From Bauldia sp. (GTDB taxonomy: Bacteria; Pseudomonadota; Alphaproteobacteria; Rhizobiales; Kaistiaceae), in contig JADLGL010000009.1 of assembly GCA_020849325.1 (NCBI GenBank), positions 1 to 64,000 on the forward strand: a DNA stretch of 64,000 nucleotides. The letters are read 5' to 3'. The notes under the pieces are model-generated. The model saw only the letters and a program-made list of their open reading frames with translations. It was not told the DNA's origin and did not search any database. How positions within the stretch are numbered: position 1 is the stretch's first letter; each line of letters opens with the position of its first letter. Positions 51,606-60,838 of this stretch are shown here, in pieces. The translations under genes were made by a program, and so were the position numbers.

Positions 51606-54600
51606 ATGATTCGACAGGGTCACGCCTATCTGGACCTGACGGCGCTGCCGGAAACGGGAGCCGTGCTCCTCGATCCGCGCCCGGCGTTCCTGTGGGCGGA
51701 GGACGGCAGCCGCATCCTGTGGGCGAATGCGGCCGGGGTGCATTTCCTCGGCGCACCCAACGTCCATGCCCTTCTGCAGCGCCAGTTCGGCGATGGCAAC
51801 CCCGTCGGCCTCCAGGTCGCGGCGGCAGCATCGGCGACCGCCGCCGGCGAGCCGCAGATGACGGTCATCCGGTTCGCCACCGCAGGCGGCACCGAGCCGG
51901 TGCTGTGCCTCGGGACGCGCGTCCCCCTCGACGAGGACGGCGACGCGCTCCTCCTCTCGTCGATGCAGCCGCCGGCGCGGGTCGAGCCGCTCCTCGGGCG
52001 CGCCTTCGGCCTTGCCGCGGCGGTGGCGGAGGACGAGGTCGCCGCGGTCGTGCTGCGGCCCGACGGCCGGGTGATCGGGGCCTCCGACGGTTTTCGCGAG
52101 GTGTCCGACGGGCCGGCCGCACTCGGCGCCCTTGCGGCGAGCACGGCGGCGAGCGGGCGGCGGATGCTCAAGCGGCGCATCGTGTTCGGCGGTGCAAGGC
52201 GGCTCGTCGGCATGGCGGCGGTGACCACGCCCGAGGGACCGTTCGTGCTGGCGCTGGTCGGGCCGGCGGAAGCGGCGGTCGGTGCTGCTGCGGCGGCGTC
52301 CGCGCCGCCAGCTACCGCGACGGTCGAGGCAAGCCGCGAACCGCAGAGGCCGGCCGTGCCGGTGCCGGATTCCACCCCGGTACCCGTGCTGCCCGAGGAG
52401 GCAGCGATCGCGGAAGCTCCGGCTCCGGAGGCGGTAGCGCCGGCGCCCGCCGTACCGGCGCTGACCTTGCCTCCCGAAACCCGGCCGGCCGAAACAGCGG
52501 CCGCCGACCTGGTCGCATCCGTCGAAACGGCGCCGATTCTCCTTCCCGTCGAAGCGACCTTCGACGCCGGCGATACGGCGCCGGGTGGCGAGGCGCCGTC
52601 CGCTGCCGACGCTGCCGTCGCCACCCCGGCCGAAGCGGCGCCGGTGCCGCCCGCTCCGGCGCCCAATCCGCCCGCGCCGGCCGCGTTCGCCTTCTTCCCG
52701 AGGCCCGCGCCGGTGCGGTTCGTGTTCCAGATCGATCCCGACCGCCGCTTCACCCAGGTGTCGCCGGAATTCGCGACCGTCGTCGGGCCGAAGCCCGCGG
52801 CGATCGTCGGCCGCACATGGCTCGAGATCGCGAAGGATTTCGGACTCGGCGCCGCCGATCTCGTCGATCGCGCGCTGTCGCGGCGCGATACGTGGAGCGG
52901 GATCACGGTCTACTGGCCGATCCAGGATTCGACCGACGCCGTCGCCGTCGATCTCGCCGCTCTCCCCGCCTTCAACCGGAGCGGCACGTTCGAGGGTTTC
53001 CGCGGGTTCGGCGTCTGCCGCACATCGGACATCCGCCGCGAACTGCCGGACGAGCCCGAACTGCCGCTCGCGGATGCCGCGCCGCCGGCCACACCGGCAG
53101 CCGACGGCCCCGCCGCGGCGACGACCGTGCCGCCAGCGCAGGCGGCCGCCGGTCCCGTCGTGGCGGACGACAGCGAAGGATCGAACATCGTCCGCCTGCC
53201 GTCGGCGGGGAAAGGCCGGGCGCTGACCGGCAACGAGCAGGACGCGTTCCGCCGGATCGCGGACGCGCTGCGCTCGATCGCGCCGCGCCGTGGCGCGGAC
53301 GCCGCCCCGCTTGCGCCCCAGGCGGAGGGTGCGCCGGCGAACGACACGTCCGTGCCGGCGCCGGTTGCCGCGCCCGAGCCTTCGTTCACGGCCGCGCCGG
53401 CAACGGCCGCTCCGGCACCGGACGCGGTCCCCCTCCGCTTCCTCGACCGCCTCCCGGTCGGCTTCGCGGTGTTCCGCGACCGCACCATCCTCTTCGCCAA
53501 CCGCGTCCTCCTCGACCGCCTCGGCTTTGCCGACACGGCGGCGCTCGCGGCGGCGGGGGGCATCGACGGGCTGTTCGCCGCCAACACCGGCGAGCAGGAG
53601 CGGCGGCGCATTCTCCTCCGCGCCAGCGACGGCAGCGACGTCACCGCCGAGGTCCGCCTCCATGTCGTGCCGTGGACCGACGGGCCGGCGACGATGCTCT
53701 CCGTGCGCGCCGAGGCCGAACGCTCGGCGGAGCGGCGGGTCGCCGACGACCAGCAGGCGGCGCTGACGCGGATCGACGAACTGGAAGCGGTGCTCGACAC
53801 GGCGACGGACGGCGTCGTGGTGATCGACGCCGAGGCGCGGGTGATGAACCTCAACCGGAGCGCCGAAGCGCTGTTCGACGTCGAGACGACGGACGTCCTC
53901 GGCCGCTCGTTCACCGAACTCCTCGCGCCGGAGAGCCGGAAGGCGGCGCTCGATTACGTCGAGGGGCTGACGAAGAACGGCGTCGCGAGCGTCCTCAATG
54001 ACGGCCGCGAGATGATCGGGCGGACGCCCGCGGGCGGGCTGATCCCGCTGTTCGTGACGATGGGCCGGCTCGGCGAGAGCGGAAAACTCTGCGCGGTGCT
54101 GCGCGACATCACGCAGTGGAAGAATGCCGAGGACGAGCTCATCGCGGCGCGCCGCGCGGCCGAGGTCGCGAGCCAGCAGAAGTCGGAGTTCCTGGCGAAA
54201 ATCAGCCACGAGATCAGGACGCCGCTCAACGCGGTGATCGGCTTCTCCGAGGTGATGCTGGAGGAGCGCTTCGGGCCGATCGGCAACGACCGCTACCGCG
54301 AGTATCTGAAGGACATCCGCCTTTCCGGCTCGCACCTGATGAGCCTCATCAACGACCTTCTGGACCTCTCGAAGATCGAGGCGGGGAAGGCCGATCTCGC
54401 CTTCGCCGCCGTCCCGGTCAACGAGATCATGCAGGAGTGCGTGGCGCTGATGCAGCCGGAGGCGAACCGGCGGCGCATCATCATCCGGACGAGCCTTTCG
54501 GCCGCCGTGCCGAAGGTGGTCGCCGACGCGCGCTCGCTGCGGCAGATCGTGCTCAACCTCCTCTCCAATGCGGTGAAGTTCACGCCGGCCGGCGGCCAGG

Positions 54601-54875
54601 TGATCGTCTCGACCGCGCTCGAGGACAATGGCGAGGTCGTCGTCCGCATCCGCGACACCGGCGTGGGCATGTCGGAAAAAGACCTCGAAACGGCGCTGAA
54701 GCCGTTCCGCCAGCTCAACACGTCGAGCAACCGCGCCGAGGGGACCGGCCTCGGTCTGCCCCTCACCAAGGCTCTCGTCGAAGCGAACCGCGCCGTTTTC
54801 GCGATCGACAGCAAGCCGAACCACGGGACGATGGCGCGGATCACCTTCCCGACGTCGCGCGTCCTGTCGACCTGA
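51606..54875 (+). CDS. PdhS-like multi-PAS cell-cycle sensor histidine kinase
   Basis: A 1089-residue soluble kinase. A PAS-like N-terminal domain (about 15-120, ILWANAAGVHFLG) is followed by a long Ala/Pro-rich linker (about 220-362), PAS at about 374-478, a second Ala/Pro linker, PAS at about 612-705 and PAS at about 722-842. HisKA has His868 in FLAKISHEIRTPLNAVIGFS, then HATPase near 972-1082 (GTGLGLPLTKALVEAN). The lack of membrane helices, the length and the H-box fit PdhS-type kinases, which sit at the old pole in Brucella and phosphorylate DivK. ATG 51606 begins MIRQGHAYLDL; an earlier GTG at 51516 is less likely. No receiver domain is attached. Confidence 0.87.
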   Translation: MIRQGHAYLDLTALPETGAVLLDPRPAFLWAEDGSRILWANAAGVHFLGAPNVHALLQRQFGDGNPVGLQVAAAASATAAGEPQMTVIRFATAGGTEPVLCLGTRVPLDEDGDALLLSSMQPPARVEPLLGRAFGLAAAVAEDEVAAVVLRPDGRVIGASDGFREVSDGPAALGALAASTAASGRRMLKRRIVFGGARRLVGMAAVTTPEGPFVLALVGPAEAAVGAAAAASAPPATATVEASREPQRPAVPVPDSTPVPVLPEEAAIAEAPAPEAVAPAPAVPALTLPPETRPAETAAADLVASVETAPILLPVEATFDAGDTAPGGEAPSAADAAVATPAEAAPVPPAPAPNPPAPAAFAFFPRPAPVRFVFQIDPDRRFTQVSPEFATVVGPKPAAIVGRTWLEIAKDFGLGAADLVDRALSRRDTWSGITVYWPIQDSTDAVAVDLAALPAFNRSGTFEGFRGFGVCRTSDIRRELPDEPELPLADAAPPATPAADGPAAATTVPPAQAAAGPVVADDSEGSNIVRLPSAGKGRALTGNEQDAFRRIADALRSIAPRRGADAAPLAPQAEGAPANDTSVPAPVAAPEPSFTAAPATAAPAPDAVPLRFLDRLPVGFAVFRDRTILFANRVLLDRLGFADTAALAAAGGIDGLFAANTGEQERRRILLRASDGSDVTAEVRLHVVPWTDGPATMLSVRAEAERSAERRVADDQQAALTRIDELEAVLDTATDGVVVIDAEARVMNLNRSAEALFDVETTDVLGRSFTELLAPESRKAALDYVEGLTKNGVASVLNDGREMIGRTPAGGLIPLFVTMGRLGESGKLCAVLRDITQWKNAEDELIAARRAAEVASQQKSEFLAKISHEIRTPLNAVIGFSEVMLEERFGPIGNDRYREYLKDIRLSGSHLMSLINDLLDLSKIEAGKADLAFAAVPVNEIMQECVALMQPEANRRRIIIRTSLSAAVPKVVADARSLRQIVLNLLSNAVKFTPAGGQVIVSTALEDNGEVVVRIRDTGVGMSEKDLETALKPFRQLNTSSNRAEGTGLGLPLTKALVEANRAVFAIDSKPNHGTMARITFPTSRVLST

Positions 54876-55034
54876 CCCGGCCGCGCCGCCCCGAAGGCCG
54901 AGAACGAACACGCCCCCGTGAAGCCGCGCCAGTCTGTCGCAGCGCGATCCGTAGCGTCCCGTGGCGACTGCGAAAATGACCTCGAGGCTGGAAGGGCTCC
55001 AGATTGGACTTCTTCCAAGCTATTGATTTTGCAC

Positions 55035-55040
55035 TATAAT
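55035..55040 (+). promoter_or_regulatory. Consensus -10 box upstream of the iron importer
   Basis: A perfect TATAAT lies about 80 bases before the fbpA-like ATG, in a short AT-rich stretch. The matching -35 region is weak (around 55012-55017). A TTGGA-N5-TCCAA dyad lies at about 55005-55019, just where a -35-blocking regulator would sit. Iron control (Fur, Irr or RirA) is suspected from context only. Confidence 0.5.
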
Positions 55041-55122
55041 CCTTGACTTGCCTCCGTGCGGTCCGGCAACAATCTGGCCCGAATGTCAGCCAGCGGGCCT
55101 TGAACCCGGACCGGAGGAATTC

Positions 55123-56163
55123 ATGACCATCAGGAATAGAGGCCGGAGCGCCGTCGTCGCGCTCGCTCTCGCTACCGCAAGCCTCCTCGGCGGCGCGTCG
55201 ATCGCCGCGGCGCAGGAGGTGAACGTCTATACGAGCCGCGAGCCCGGGCTTGCCCAGCCGCTGTTCGACGCCTTCACCGCCGAGACCGGCATCCGCGTGA
55301 ACACGGTCTTCATCCAGCAGGGTCTCGCCGAACGGGTCGAGGCCGAGGGTGCGGCATCGCCGGCCGACCTCCTGATGGTCGTCGACTATGGCGCGCTGAT
55401 CGATCTCGTCGACCGCGGCCTGACGCAGGGGATCACCTCGCCGGTGCTCGACGAGGCGGTCCCGGCGAACCTCCGCGACCCCGACGGGCACTGGTTCGGC
55501 CTCTCGATGCGCGCCCGCGTCGCCTATGTGTCGCCCGATCTCGACATCACGGCCATCACCTACGAGGAGCTCGCCAACCCCGAGTGGGAAGGCCGCGTCT
55601 GCATCCGTTCGGGCCAGCACCCCTACAACACCTCCCTCTTCGCCGCCTTCATCGCCAAGCACGGCGAGGAGGCGACACGCGAATACCTCACCGGTCTTCA
55701 CGCCAATCTCGCCCGCCCGGCCGCCGGCGGCGACCGTGACGGCGCGCGCGACATCATGGCGGGGATCTGCGATATCGCGATCGCCAATTCCTACTATGTC
55801 GGTCTGATGCGCTCGGGGGCGGGCGGCGCCGAGCAGCAGGCATGGGGCAACGCGATCCGCGTGATCTTCCCGACCTTCGCCGACGGCCTCGGCACGCACG
55901 TCAACATCTCGGGCGCGGCGCTCGCCGCGCATGCGCCGAACCTCGACAATGCGCGTCTCCTTCTCGAATTCCTGGTGTCCGAGGAAGCGCAGGAGATCTA
56001 CGCGAAAGCCAATTTCGAGTATCCGGTGCGCCCGGGCGTCCCGGCCGATCCGATCATCGCCGCGCTCGGTACTCTCGTCATCGACCCGACCCCGCTCGTC
56101 GAACTCTCGACCTTCCGCCAGGCGGCCAGCCGTCTCGTCGATGCGGTCGGGTTCGACAACTGA
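55123..56163 (+). CDS. Ferric iron ABC transporter substrate-binding protein
   Basis: A 346-residue periplasmic protein of the FbpA/FutA class. The signal peptide ends near IAAAQE. The mature start EVNVYTSREPGLAQPLF is typical. The iron-binding tyrosine pair is Tyr224-Tyr225 in IANSYYVGLMR. The remainder has the classic bilobal fold (YEELANPEWEGRVCIRSGQH, cited as ANPEWEGRVCIRS). GGAGGAATTC upstream of ATG 55123 is a strong ribosome-binding site. The permease gene follows 60 bases downstream. Confidence 0.92.
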   Translation: MTIRNRGRSAVVALALATASLLGGASIAAAQEVNVYTSREPGLAQPLFDAFTAETGIRVNTVFIQQGLAERVEAEGAASPADLLMVVDYGALIDLVDRGLTQGITSPVLDEAVPANLRDPDGHWFGLSMRARVAYVSPDLDITAITYEELANPEWEGRVCIRSGQHPYNTSLFAAFIAKHGEEATREYLTGLHANLARPAAGGDRDGARDIMAGICDIAIANSYYVGLMRSGAGGAEQQAWGNAIRVIFPTFADGLGTHVNISGAALAAHAPNLDNARLLLEFLVSEEAQEIYAKANFEYPVRPGVPADPIIAALGTLVIDPTPLVELSTFRQAASRLVDAVGFDN

Positions 56164-56223
56164 GGCGAAACTGACCATGAAGGCGGCGCGGGCCAGCGGG
56201 TCCGCGCCGTTTTCCCGTTCCTG

Positions 56224-57909
56224 ATGGCGCTCGCCGACGCACCGCCCCTCTCGGAAGACCAGCGCCGCGGGCCGCTCGGCCAGCGCGTGCCGCGCCGCTG
56301 GCTCGTGCCGGTGCTGATCATCGCCGTGCTCGTGCTGGCGCCGGTCGGCGGGCTCCTCTACTTCGCGGCAAGGGGTTCGGGTGACCTCTGGCCGCACCTT
56401 CTCGAAAACGTCCTGCCGCGCTCGGTGCGGACGACGGCGATCCTTCTCCTCGGCGTCGGCCTCGTCGTCACCGCGATCGGCGTCGGCACGGCGTGGCTCG
56501 TGGCGATGTACCGCTTTCCCGGCCGGCGCATCCTCGAATGGGCGCTGCTCCTTCCGCTGGCGGTGCCGACCTACATCGTCGCCTACGCCTATCTCGACGT
56601 GATGCACCCGATCGGGCCGGTGCAGACGCTCCTACGCGACCTCCTCGGGATCACGCGCGTCCGCGACCTCTGGTTCCCTGAAATCCGGTCGATGGGCGGA
56701 TGCATCATCCTCCTCGGCCTCGTCCTCTACCCCTATGTCTATCTGCCGGTGCGGGCGCTCTTCGCCATGCAGTCGTCGTCCTATCTCGAAGCGGGGCGAA
56801 CGCTGGGGCACGGGCCGCGCGCGGTCTTCTTCCGCATCGCCATTCCCCTCGCCCGGCCGGCGATCGTCATCGGGGTGACCCTCGCGCTCCTCGAGACGAT
56901 GAACGACATCGGCGCGTCCGAATTCCTCGGCGTCCGGACGATGACGGTGTCGATCTACACCACGTGGACGACGCTCGGCAGCATCGGCGGCGCGGCGCAG
57001 ATCGCGCTCCTGATGCTGGCGCTGATCCTCTGCCTTCTGTTCGTCGAGCGCTGGGCGAGGCGGCGCCAGCGCTATGTCGGCGGCGGGCAGAAGACGCTGC
57101 CGGCAGCGCCCATCCGCCTCCGCGGCTGGCGCGCCGGGCTCGCCATGACCGCCTGCGGGGCGCCGGTGCTGTTCGGCTTCGCCGTGCCGGCGGCGTATCT
57201 CGTCTATGCGGCGTGGACGCGCCTCGCCGAGTTCGGCTGGCCGCCGGACCTTCTCCTCTGGGTCTGGAACACGGTGAAGCTTGCGGCGATCGCGACGGTG
57301 ATCGTCACCGCGCTCGGCCTCTTCCTCGGCTATGCCGCCCGCGTCCTCCGCCGCCGCGCCGGAACGATCACCCTTCGCCTCGCCACGATCGGCTACGCCC
57401 TTCCCGGCACGGTGCTCGCGGTCGGGCTCCTGGTGCCGATCGCCTCACTCGACAATCAGATCGCGCGGGCAATGCAGTCGCTGTTCGGGGTGTCGGTGGG
57501 CCTCGTTCTCCTCGGCTCGGGCGCGGCCCTCGTCTTCGCCTATGTGCTCCGCTTCCTCCCCATTGCCGCCGGCAATGCCGAGGCGGGGCTCGCCAAGGTG
57601 AGCCCGTCGCTCGACATGGCGGCGCGGAGCCTCGGCGCCGGCCCGGCGGAGACGGCGCGGCGCATCCACATGCCGATCCTCCGGCCGGCGCTCGCGGCCG
57701 GGGCGCTCATCGTCTTCGTCGACTGCATGAAGGAGCTTCCTGCGACGCTCCTCCTCCGCCCGTTCAACTTCGAGACGCTGTCGACGCAGCTCTACGGCGA
57801 GGCGGTCCGCGGCACCTACGAGGTCGCGGCGGTGTCGGCGCTCGCGATCGTGCTGGTCGGGCTTGTCCCCGTGATCCTTCTCGCCCGCACGCTCGAGCGG
57901 CGACGCTGA
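56224..57909 (+). CDS. Ferric iron ABC transporter permease
   Basis: A 561-residue fused double permease of the FbpB class with about 12 helices. Two ATPase-contact (EAA) loops mark the two halves: EAGRTLGHGPRAVFFRIAIP near 195-214 and MAARSLGAGPAETARRIHMP near 463-482. The first helix is preceded by about 30 cytoplasmic residues. It needs a separate ATPase (FbpC). None follows: the next gene encodes an AsmA protein. Confidence 0.92.
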   Translation: MALADAPPLSEDQRRGPLGQRVPRRWLVPVLIIAVLVLAPVGGLLYFAARGSGDLWPHLLENVLPRSVRTTAILLLGVGLVVTAIGVGTAWLVAMYRFPGRRILEWALLLPLAVPTYIVAYAYLDVMHPIGPVQTLLRDLLGITRVRDLWFPEIRSMGGCIILLGLVLYPYVYLPVRALFAMQSSSYLEAGRTLGHGPRAVFFRIAIPLARPAIVIGVTLALLETMNDIGASEFLGVRTMTVSIYTTWTTLGSIGGAAQIALLMLALILCLLFVERWARRRQRYVGGGQKTLPAAPIRLRGWRAGLAMTACGAPVLFGFAVPAAYLVYAAWTRLAEFGWPPDLLLWVWNTVKLAAIATVIVTALGLFLGYAARVLRRRAGTITLRLATIGYALPGTVLAVGLLVPIASLDNQIARAMQSLFGVSVGLVLLGSGAALVFAYVLRFLPIAAGNAEAGLAKVSPSLDMAARSLGAGPAETARRIHMPILRPALAAGALIVFVDCMKELPATLLLRPFNFETLSTQLYGEAVRGTYEVAAVSALAIVLVGLVPVILLARTLERRR

Positions 57910-57956
57910 TGGCGGTCCGGCTTGCCCTTCCGCGGATTCGCACCTAAGCGGGAAAG

Positions 57957-59825
57957 ATGACGTCCGCCAGCGCGACCGCGCCCGTCCGCCGGCCGGTCCT
58001 CCGGCGCGTCGTCCTCATGCTGCTCGGGGTCGTCCTCGTCGCGGCAGGAGCCATGGCGATCGCGCCCGCGCTGGTCCCGACGGAGACCGTAAGTACGCGG
58101 ATTGCCGAGCAGATCGAGCAGTGGCTCGGCCGGCCGGTCACCTTCGCCGGCGACCCCGTCATCTCCCTCTATCCGCGGCCGACGGTGACGATCGAGAACG
58201 TCGTCATCGGCGATGCGCTCGGCGGCGAGGCGCTCATCACGGTCGAACGCGTGACGGGTACGGTTGCGCTCTTTCCGCTCCTCATCGGCCGCGTCGAGAT
58301 CAGCGCATTCGCGCTGCTGCGGCCGGTGATCAATCTCCGGATGGCCGACGACGGCCGGTCGAACTGGGTGGTGCGCGACGGGACGATCGGCGCCCGGCTC
58401 GCCCAGGCGGCAGACGACGACCCCACCGACGACGCGGCCGCCGACGTGACGCTCGGGCGGTTCCTGATCGAGGACGGCACCGTCACCTATCAGCGCGGCG
58501 ACGGCCCGTTGTCCGAGATCACCAACGTCTCGCTCGACATCTCGTGGCCTTCGACGGCCGGCGGGATGAGCGCGAGCGGCCGGCTCACCTGGCGCGGCGA
58601 GGCGGTGGCGATCACCGGCTATCTCGGCCGTCCGCTCGACCTCATCGGCGGCCGCGCCTCGCCGGTGCGGTTCACCGCCGAGGCCGGCCCCGCGGCGCTG
58701 TTCTTCGACGGCACGGTCGACCGGACCGAACTCGACTTCTCTCTCGCCGGCACGACGTCCCTGACGACGCCGTCGCTCCGGCGCCTCCTCAACTGGGCGG
58801 GGGCGCACATTCCGATCGAAGGCGAGACGCCGGGACCAGCCGCCATCACCGGCGACGCGACCTGGAGCTGGCCGGTACTGGCATTCGCGAACGGCACGAT
58901 GTCGCTCGACGGCAGCGCGGCGACCGGCTCGTTCTCGGCCGATTTCTCCGCGATGCGGCCGTTCCTCAGGGGCACGCTCGCGGCGAGCGTGCTCGACCTG
59001 TCGCCCTATGCGGTGTCGCTCCGCACTGGCGTCGAGCCGGACGGAACGTGGATCGGCGCGCCGATCGACGTTCCCGCCTTCTCCGTCGTCGACACCGACC
59101 TTCGTCTTTCCGCCGAGGAGATCCGGATGGGCCCCGCCCGTATGACGGGTGTCGCCGCGTCGGCCACCGTGACGTCCGGGCGCATCCTCCTCAGCCTCGA
59201 GGAGGCGACCTTCTACGGCGGCCGTCTCCGGGCGTCGGTCAGCGGCGAGGCTGGACCGGGGACGCTGTCGCTCCACGCCGCGGCGTCGCTTTCCGGCATG
59301 GAAGCGCTTCCCGCGCTCGAGGCGGTGGCGGGCGTCTCGGTCCTCGCCGGCACCGTCGAGGGGACGCTCGACGCCGGCGGCACCGGCTCGACGTGGAGCG
59401 AGCTCGTCGCCAGCCTCACCGGAACGATCACCGCCACGATCGTGGACGGCGCGCTCCGGGGCATCGGCCTCGATGGCGCCGTGGCCCTTCCCGCGCCCGC
59501 GGTGGCGGATCTCGCGCTCGGCACCGGCGCCACGGCCTTCAGCCGTTTCGAGGGTGCATTCGCGCTGGAGCACGGCTTCGTCGTGACGCGGAGTTTTGCC
59601 GCCGAGGGGGCGCTCTACACCCTCGCCTTCGCCGGACGGGCGTCGCTGCTGCGGCCCGAGGTCGGTGGCGCCGGTGCGTTCACCTTCCGGCCGACGGCCG
59701 AGCGCCCCGCCGCCCTCCCCTTTACGCTTGCCGGAACATGGGTCATGCCCGTGCTGGCGGACGCGGCGCTGCCCGAGCCCCCGTCGGCAGCCGCCTCCCC
59801 TTCCTCGCCCTCGGGAGTACCATGA
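57957..59825 (+). CDS. AsmA family protein
   Basis: A 622-residue protein with one N-terminal membrane helix (VVLMLLGVVLVAAGAMAIAPAL, residues about 19-40; cited in part) and a long periplasmic body. The AsmA N-terminal phrases are IEQWLGRPVTFAGDPVISLY and RVTGTVALFPLLIGRVEISAF, and the C-terminal part has the AsmA-typical repeat strands. The family bridges the inner and outer membranes and is linked to phospholipid transport. The stop overlaps the glucokinase ATG by 4 bases (ATGA). Confidence 0.88.
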   Translation: MTSASATAPVRRPVLRRVVLMLLGVVLVAAGAMAIAPALVPTETVSTRIAEQIEQWLGRPVTFAGDPVISLYPRPTVTIENVVIGDALGGEALITVERVTGTVALFPLLIGRVEISAFALLRPVINLRMADDGRSNWVVRDGTIGARLAQAADDDPTDDAAADVTLGRFLIEDGTVTYQRGDGPLSEITNVSLDISWPSTAGGMSASGRLTWRGEAVAITGYLGRPLDLIGGRASPVRFTAEAGPAALFFDGTVDRTELDFSLAGTTSLTTPSLRRLLNWAGAHIPIEGETPGPAAITGDATWSWPVLAFANGTMSLDGSAATGSFSADFSAMRPFLRGTLAASVLDLSPYAVSLRTGVEPDGTWIGAPIDVPAFSVVDTDLRLSAEEIRMGPARMTGVAASATVTSGRILLSLEEATFYGGRLRASVSGEAGPGTLSLHAAASLSGMEALPALEAVAGVSVLAGTVEGTLDAGGTGSTWSELVASLTGTITATIVDGALRGIGLDGAVALPAPAVADLALGTGATAFSRFEGAFALEHGFVVTRSFAAEGALYTLAFAGRASLLRPEVGGAGAFTFRPTAERPAALPFTLAGTWVMPVLADAALPEPPSAAASPSSPSGVP

Positions 59826-60838
59826 CCGCCCCGGCCCGCGACGTCCTCGTTCCGCTGCCTGCCATCGTGGTGGATGCCGGCGGCACCAATGCCCGTTTCG
59901 CGATCGTCGACGAGGCGGGGAGGCTGGGGCCCGCGGTCGACGTTCGCGTGCGCCAGTTTCCCGACGCGGTCGCGGCGATGGAAGCGGCGATCGGCCGGCT
60001 CGGCGTCCGCCCGCGCTCGGCGGTCCTCGCGGTCGCGGGCGTCATCATGGGCGACAGCGTTGCCCTCACCAACGCCCACTGGGTGTTCGAGCCCTACGCC
60101 CTGATGACGGCGCTCGGCATGACGGACGTCGTCATCCTCAACGATTTCGAGGCGATCGCCTTGGGTCTCCCGGCCCTCACCGATGCCGATACCGTGCCGA
60201 TCGGCGGCGGGACGTCCGTTCCCGGCGCGACGCGCGTCGTCGTCGGCCCCGGGACCGGGCTGGGCGCCGCGGCGCTCCTCGGTACCGGACGGGGCTGGAC
60301 GCCGACGCACGGCGAAGGCGGCCATACCGACATCGGCCCGCGCACCGAGCGCGAATACGAGATCTGGCCGCATCTCGAGCGGATCGACGGCCGGACGAGC
60401 GCGGAGTGGCTGATCTCCGGCGGCGGCCTGCTCCGGCTGCACCGGGGGGTCGCTGCCGCGAGCGGCTTTGCGCCGGCGTTCGACGACAGCGCCGCGCTGT
60501 CGAAGGCGGCGCTCGCGGGCGACCCGAAGGCGGAGGAGACGCTCCGCCTCTTCGTCACGCTCCTCGGCCGCTACGCCGGCGACGTCGCGCTGATGTTCCT
60601 GCCCCATGGCGGCGTGTTCATCGCCGGCGGCATCGCGCCGAAGATCGCGCCGTTCTTCCACACCGGCGCGTTCCGCGAGGCCTTCGTCGACAAGGCGCCG
60701 CACCGCGCGGTGATGGAGACGATCCCGACGCGGATGGTGGTCCGCCCCGACCCCGGCCTTCTCGGCCTCGGCGCGTTCGTCGCCGCGCCGCAGGACTACG
60801 CGCTCAACCTCGCCGGACGCCACTGGCAGCGCGGATGA
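59822..60838 (+). CDS. glk: Glucokinase
   Basis: Glk phosphorylates glucose with ATP in the cytoplasm. The protein has 338 residues of the Glk (ROK-independent) class. The phosphate-1 motif is VVDAGGTNARFAIVD (about 16-30), the glucose-binding region is ILNDFEAIALG with catalytic Asp in LNDFEA, and GPGTGLGAAAL and GEGGHTDIGP follow. ATG 59822 overlaps the AsmA stop. The 3' end overlaps the 3' end of the convergent glycerol-kinase-like gene by 35 bases. Confidence 0.94.
   Translation: MTAPARDVLVPLPAIVVDAGGTNARFAIVDEAGRLGPAVDVRVRQFPDAVAAMEAAIGRLGVRPRSAVLAVAGVIMGDSVALTNAHWVFEPYALMTALGMTDVVILNDFEAIALGLPALTDADTVPIGGGTSVPGATRVVVGPGTGLGAAALLGTGRGWTPTHGEGGHTDIGPRTEREYEIWPHLERIDGRTSAEWLISGGGLLRLHRGVAAASGFAPAFDDSAALSKAALAGDPKAEETLRLFVTLLGRYAGDVALMFLPHGGVFIAGGIAPKIAPFFHTGAFREAFVDKAPHRAVMETIPTRMVVRPDPGLLGLGAFVAAPQDYALNLAGRHWQRG

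Noticed and set aside
51543..54911. Minus-strand open frame of more than 1100 codons opposite the PdhS-like kinase
   Set aside because: It mirrors the kinase gene and its product is dominated by Arg, Asp and His with no domain. High GC third positions remove stops on the opposite strand.
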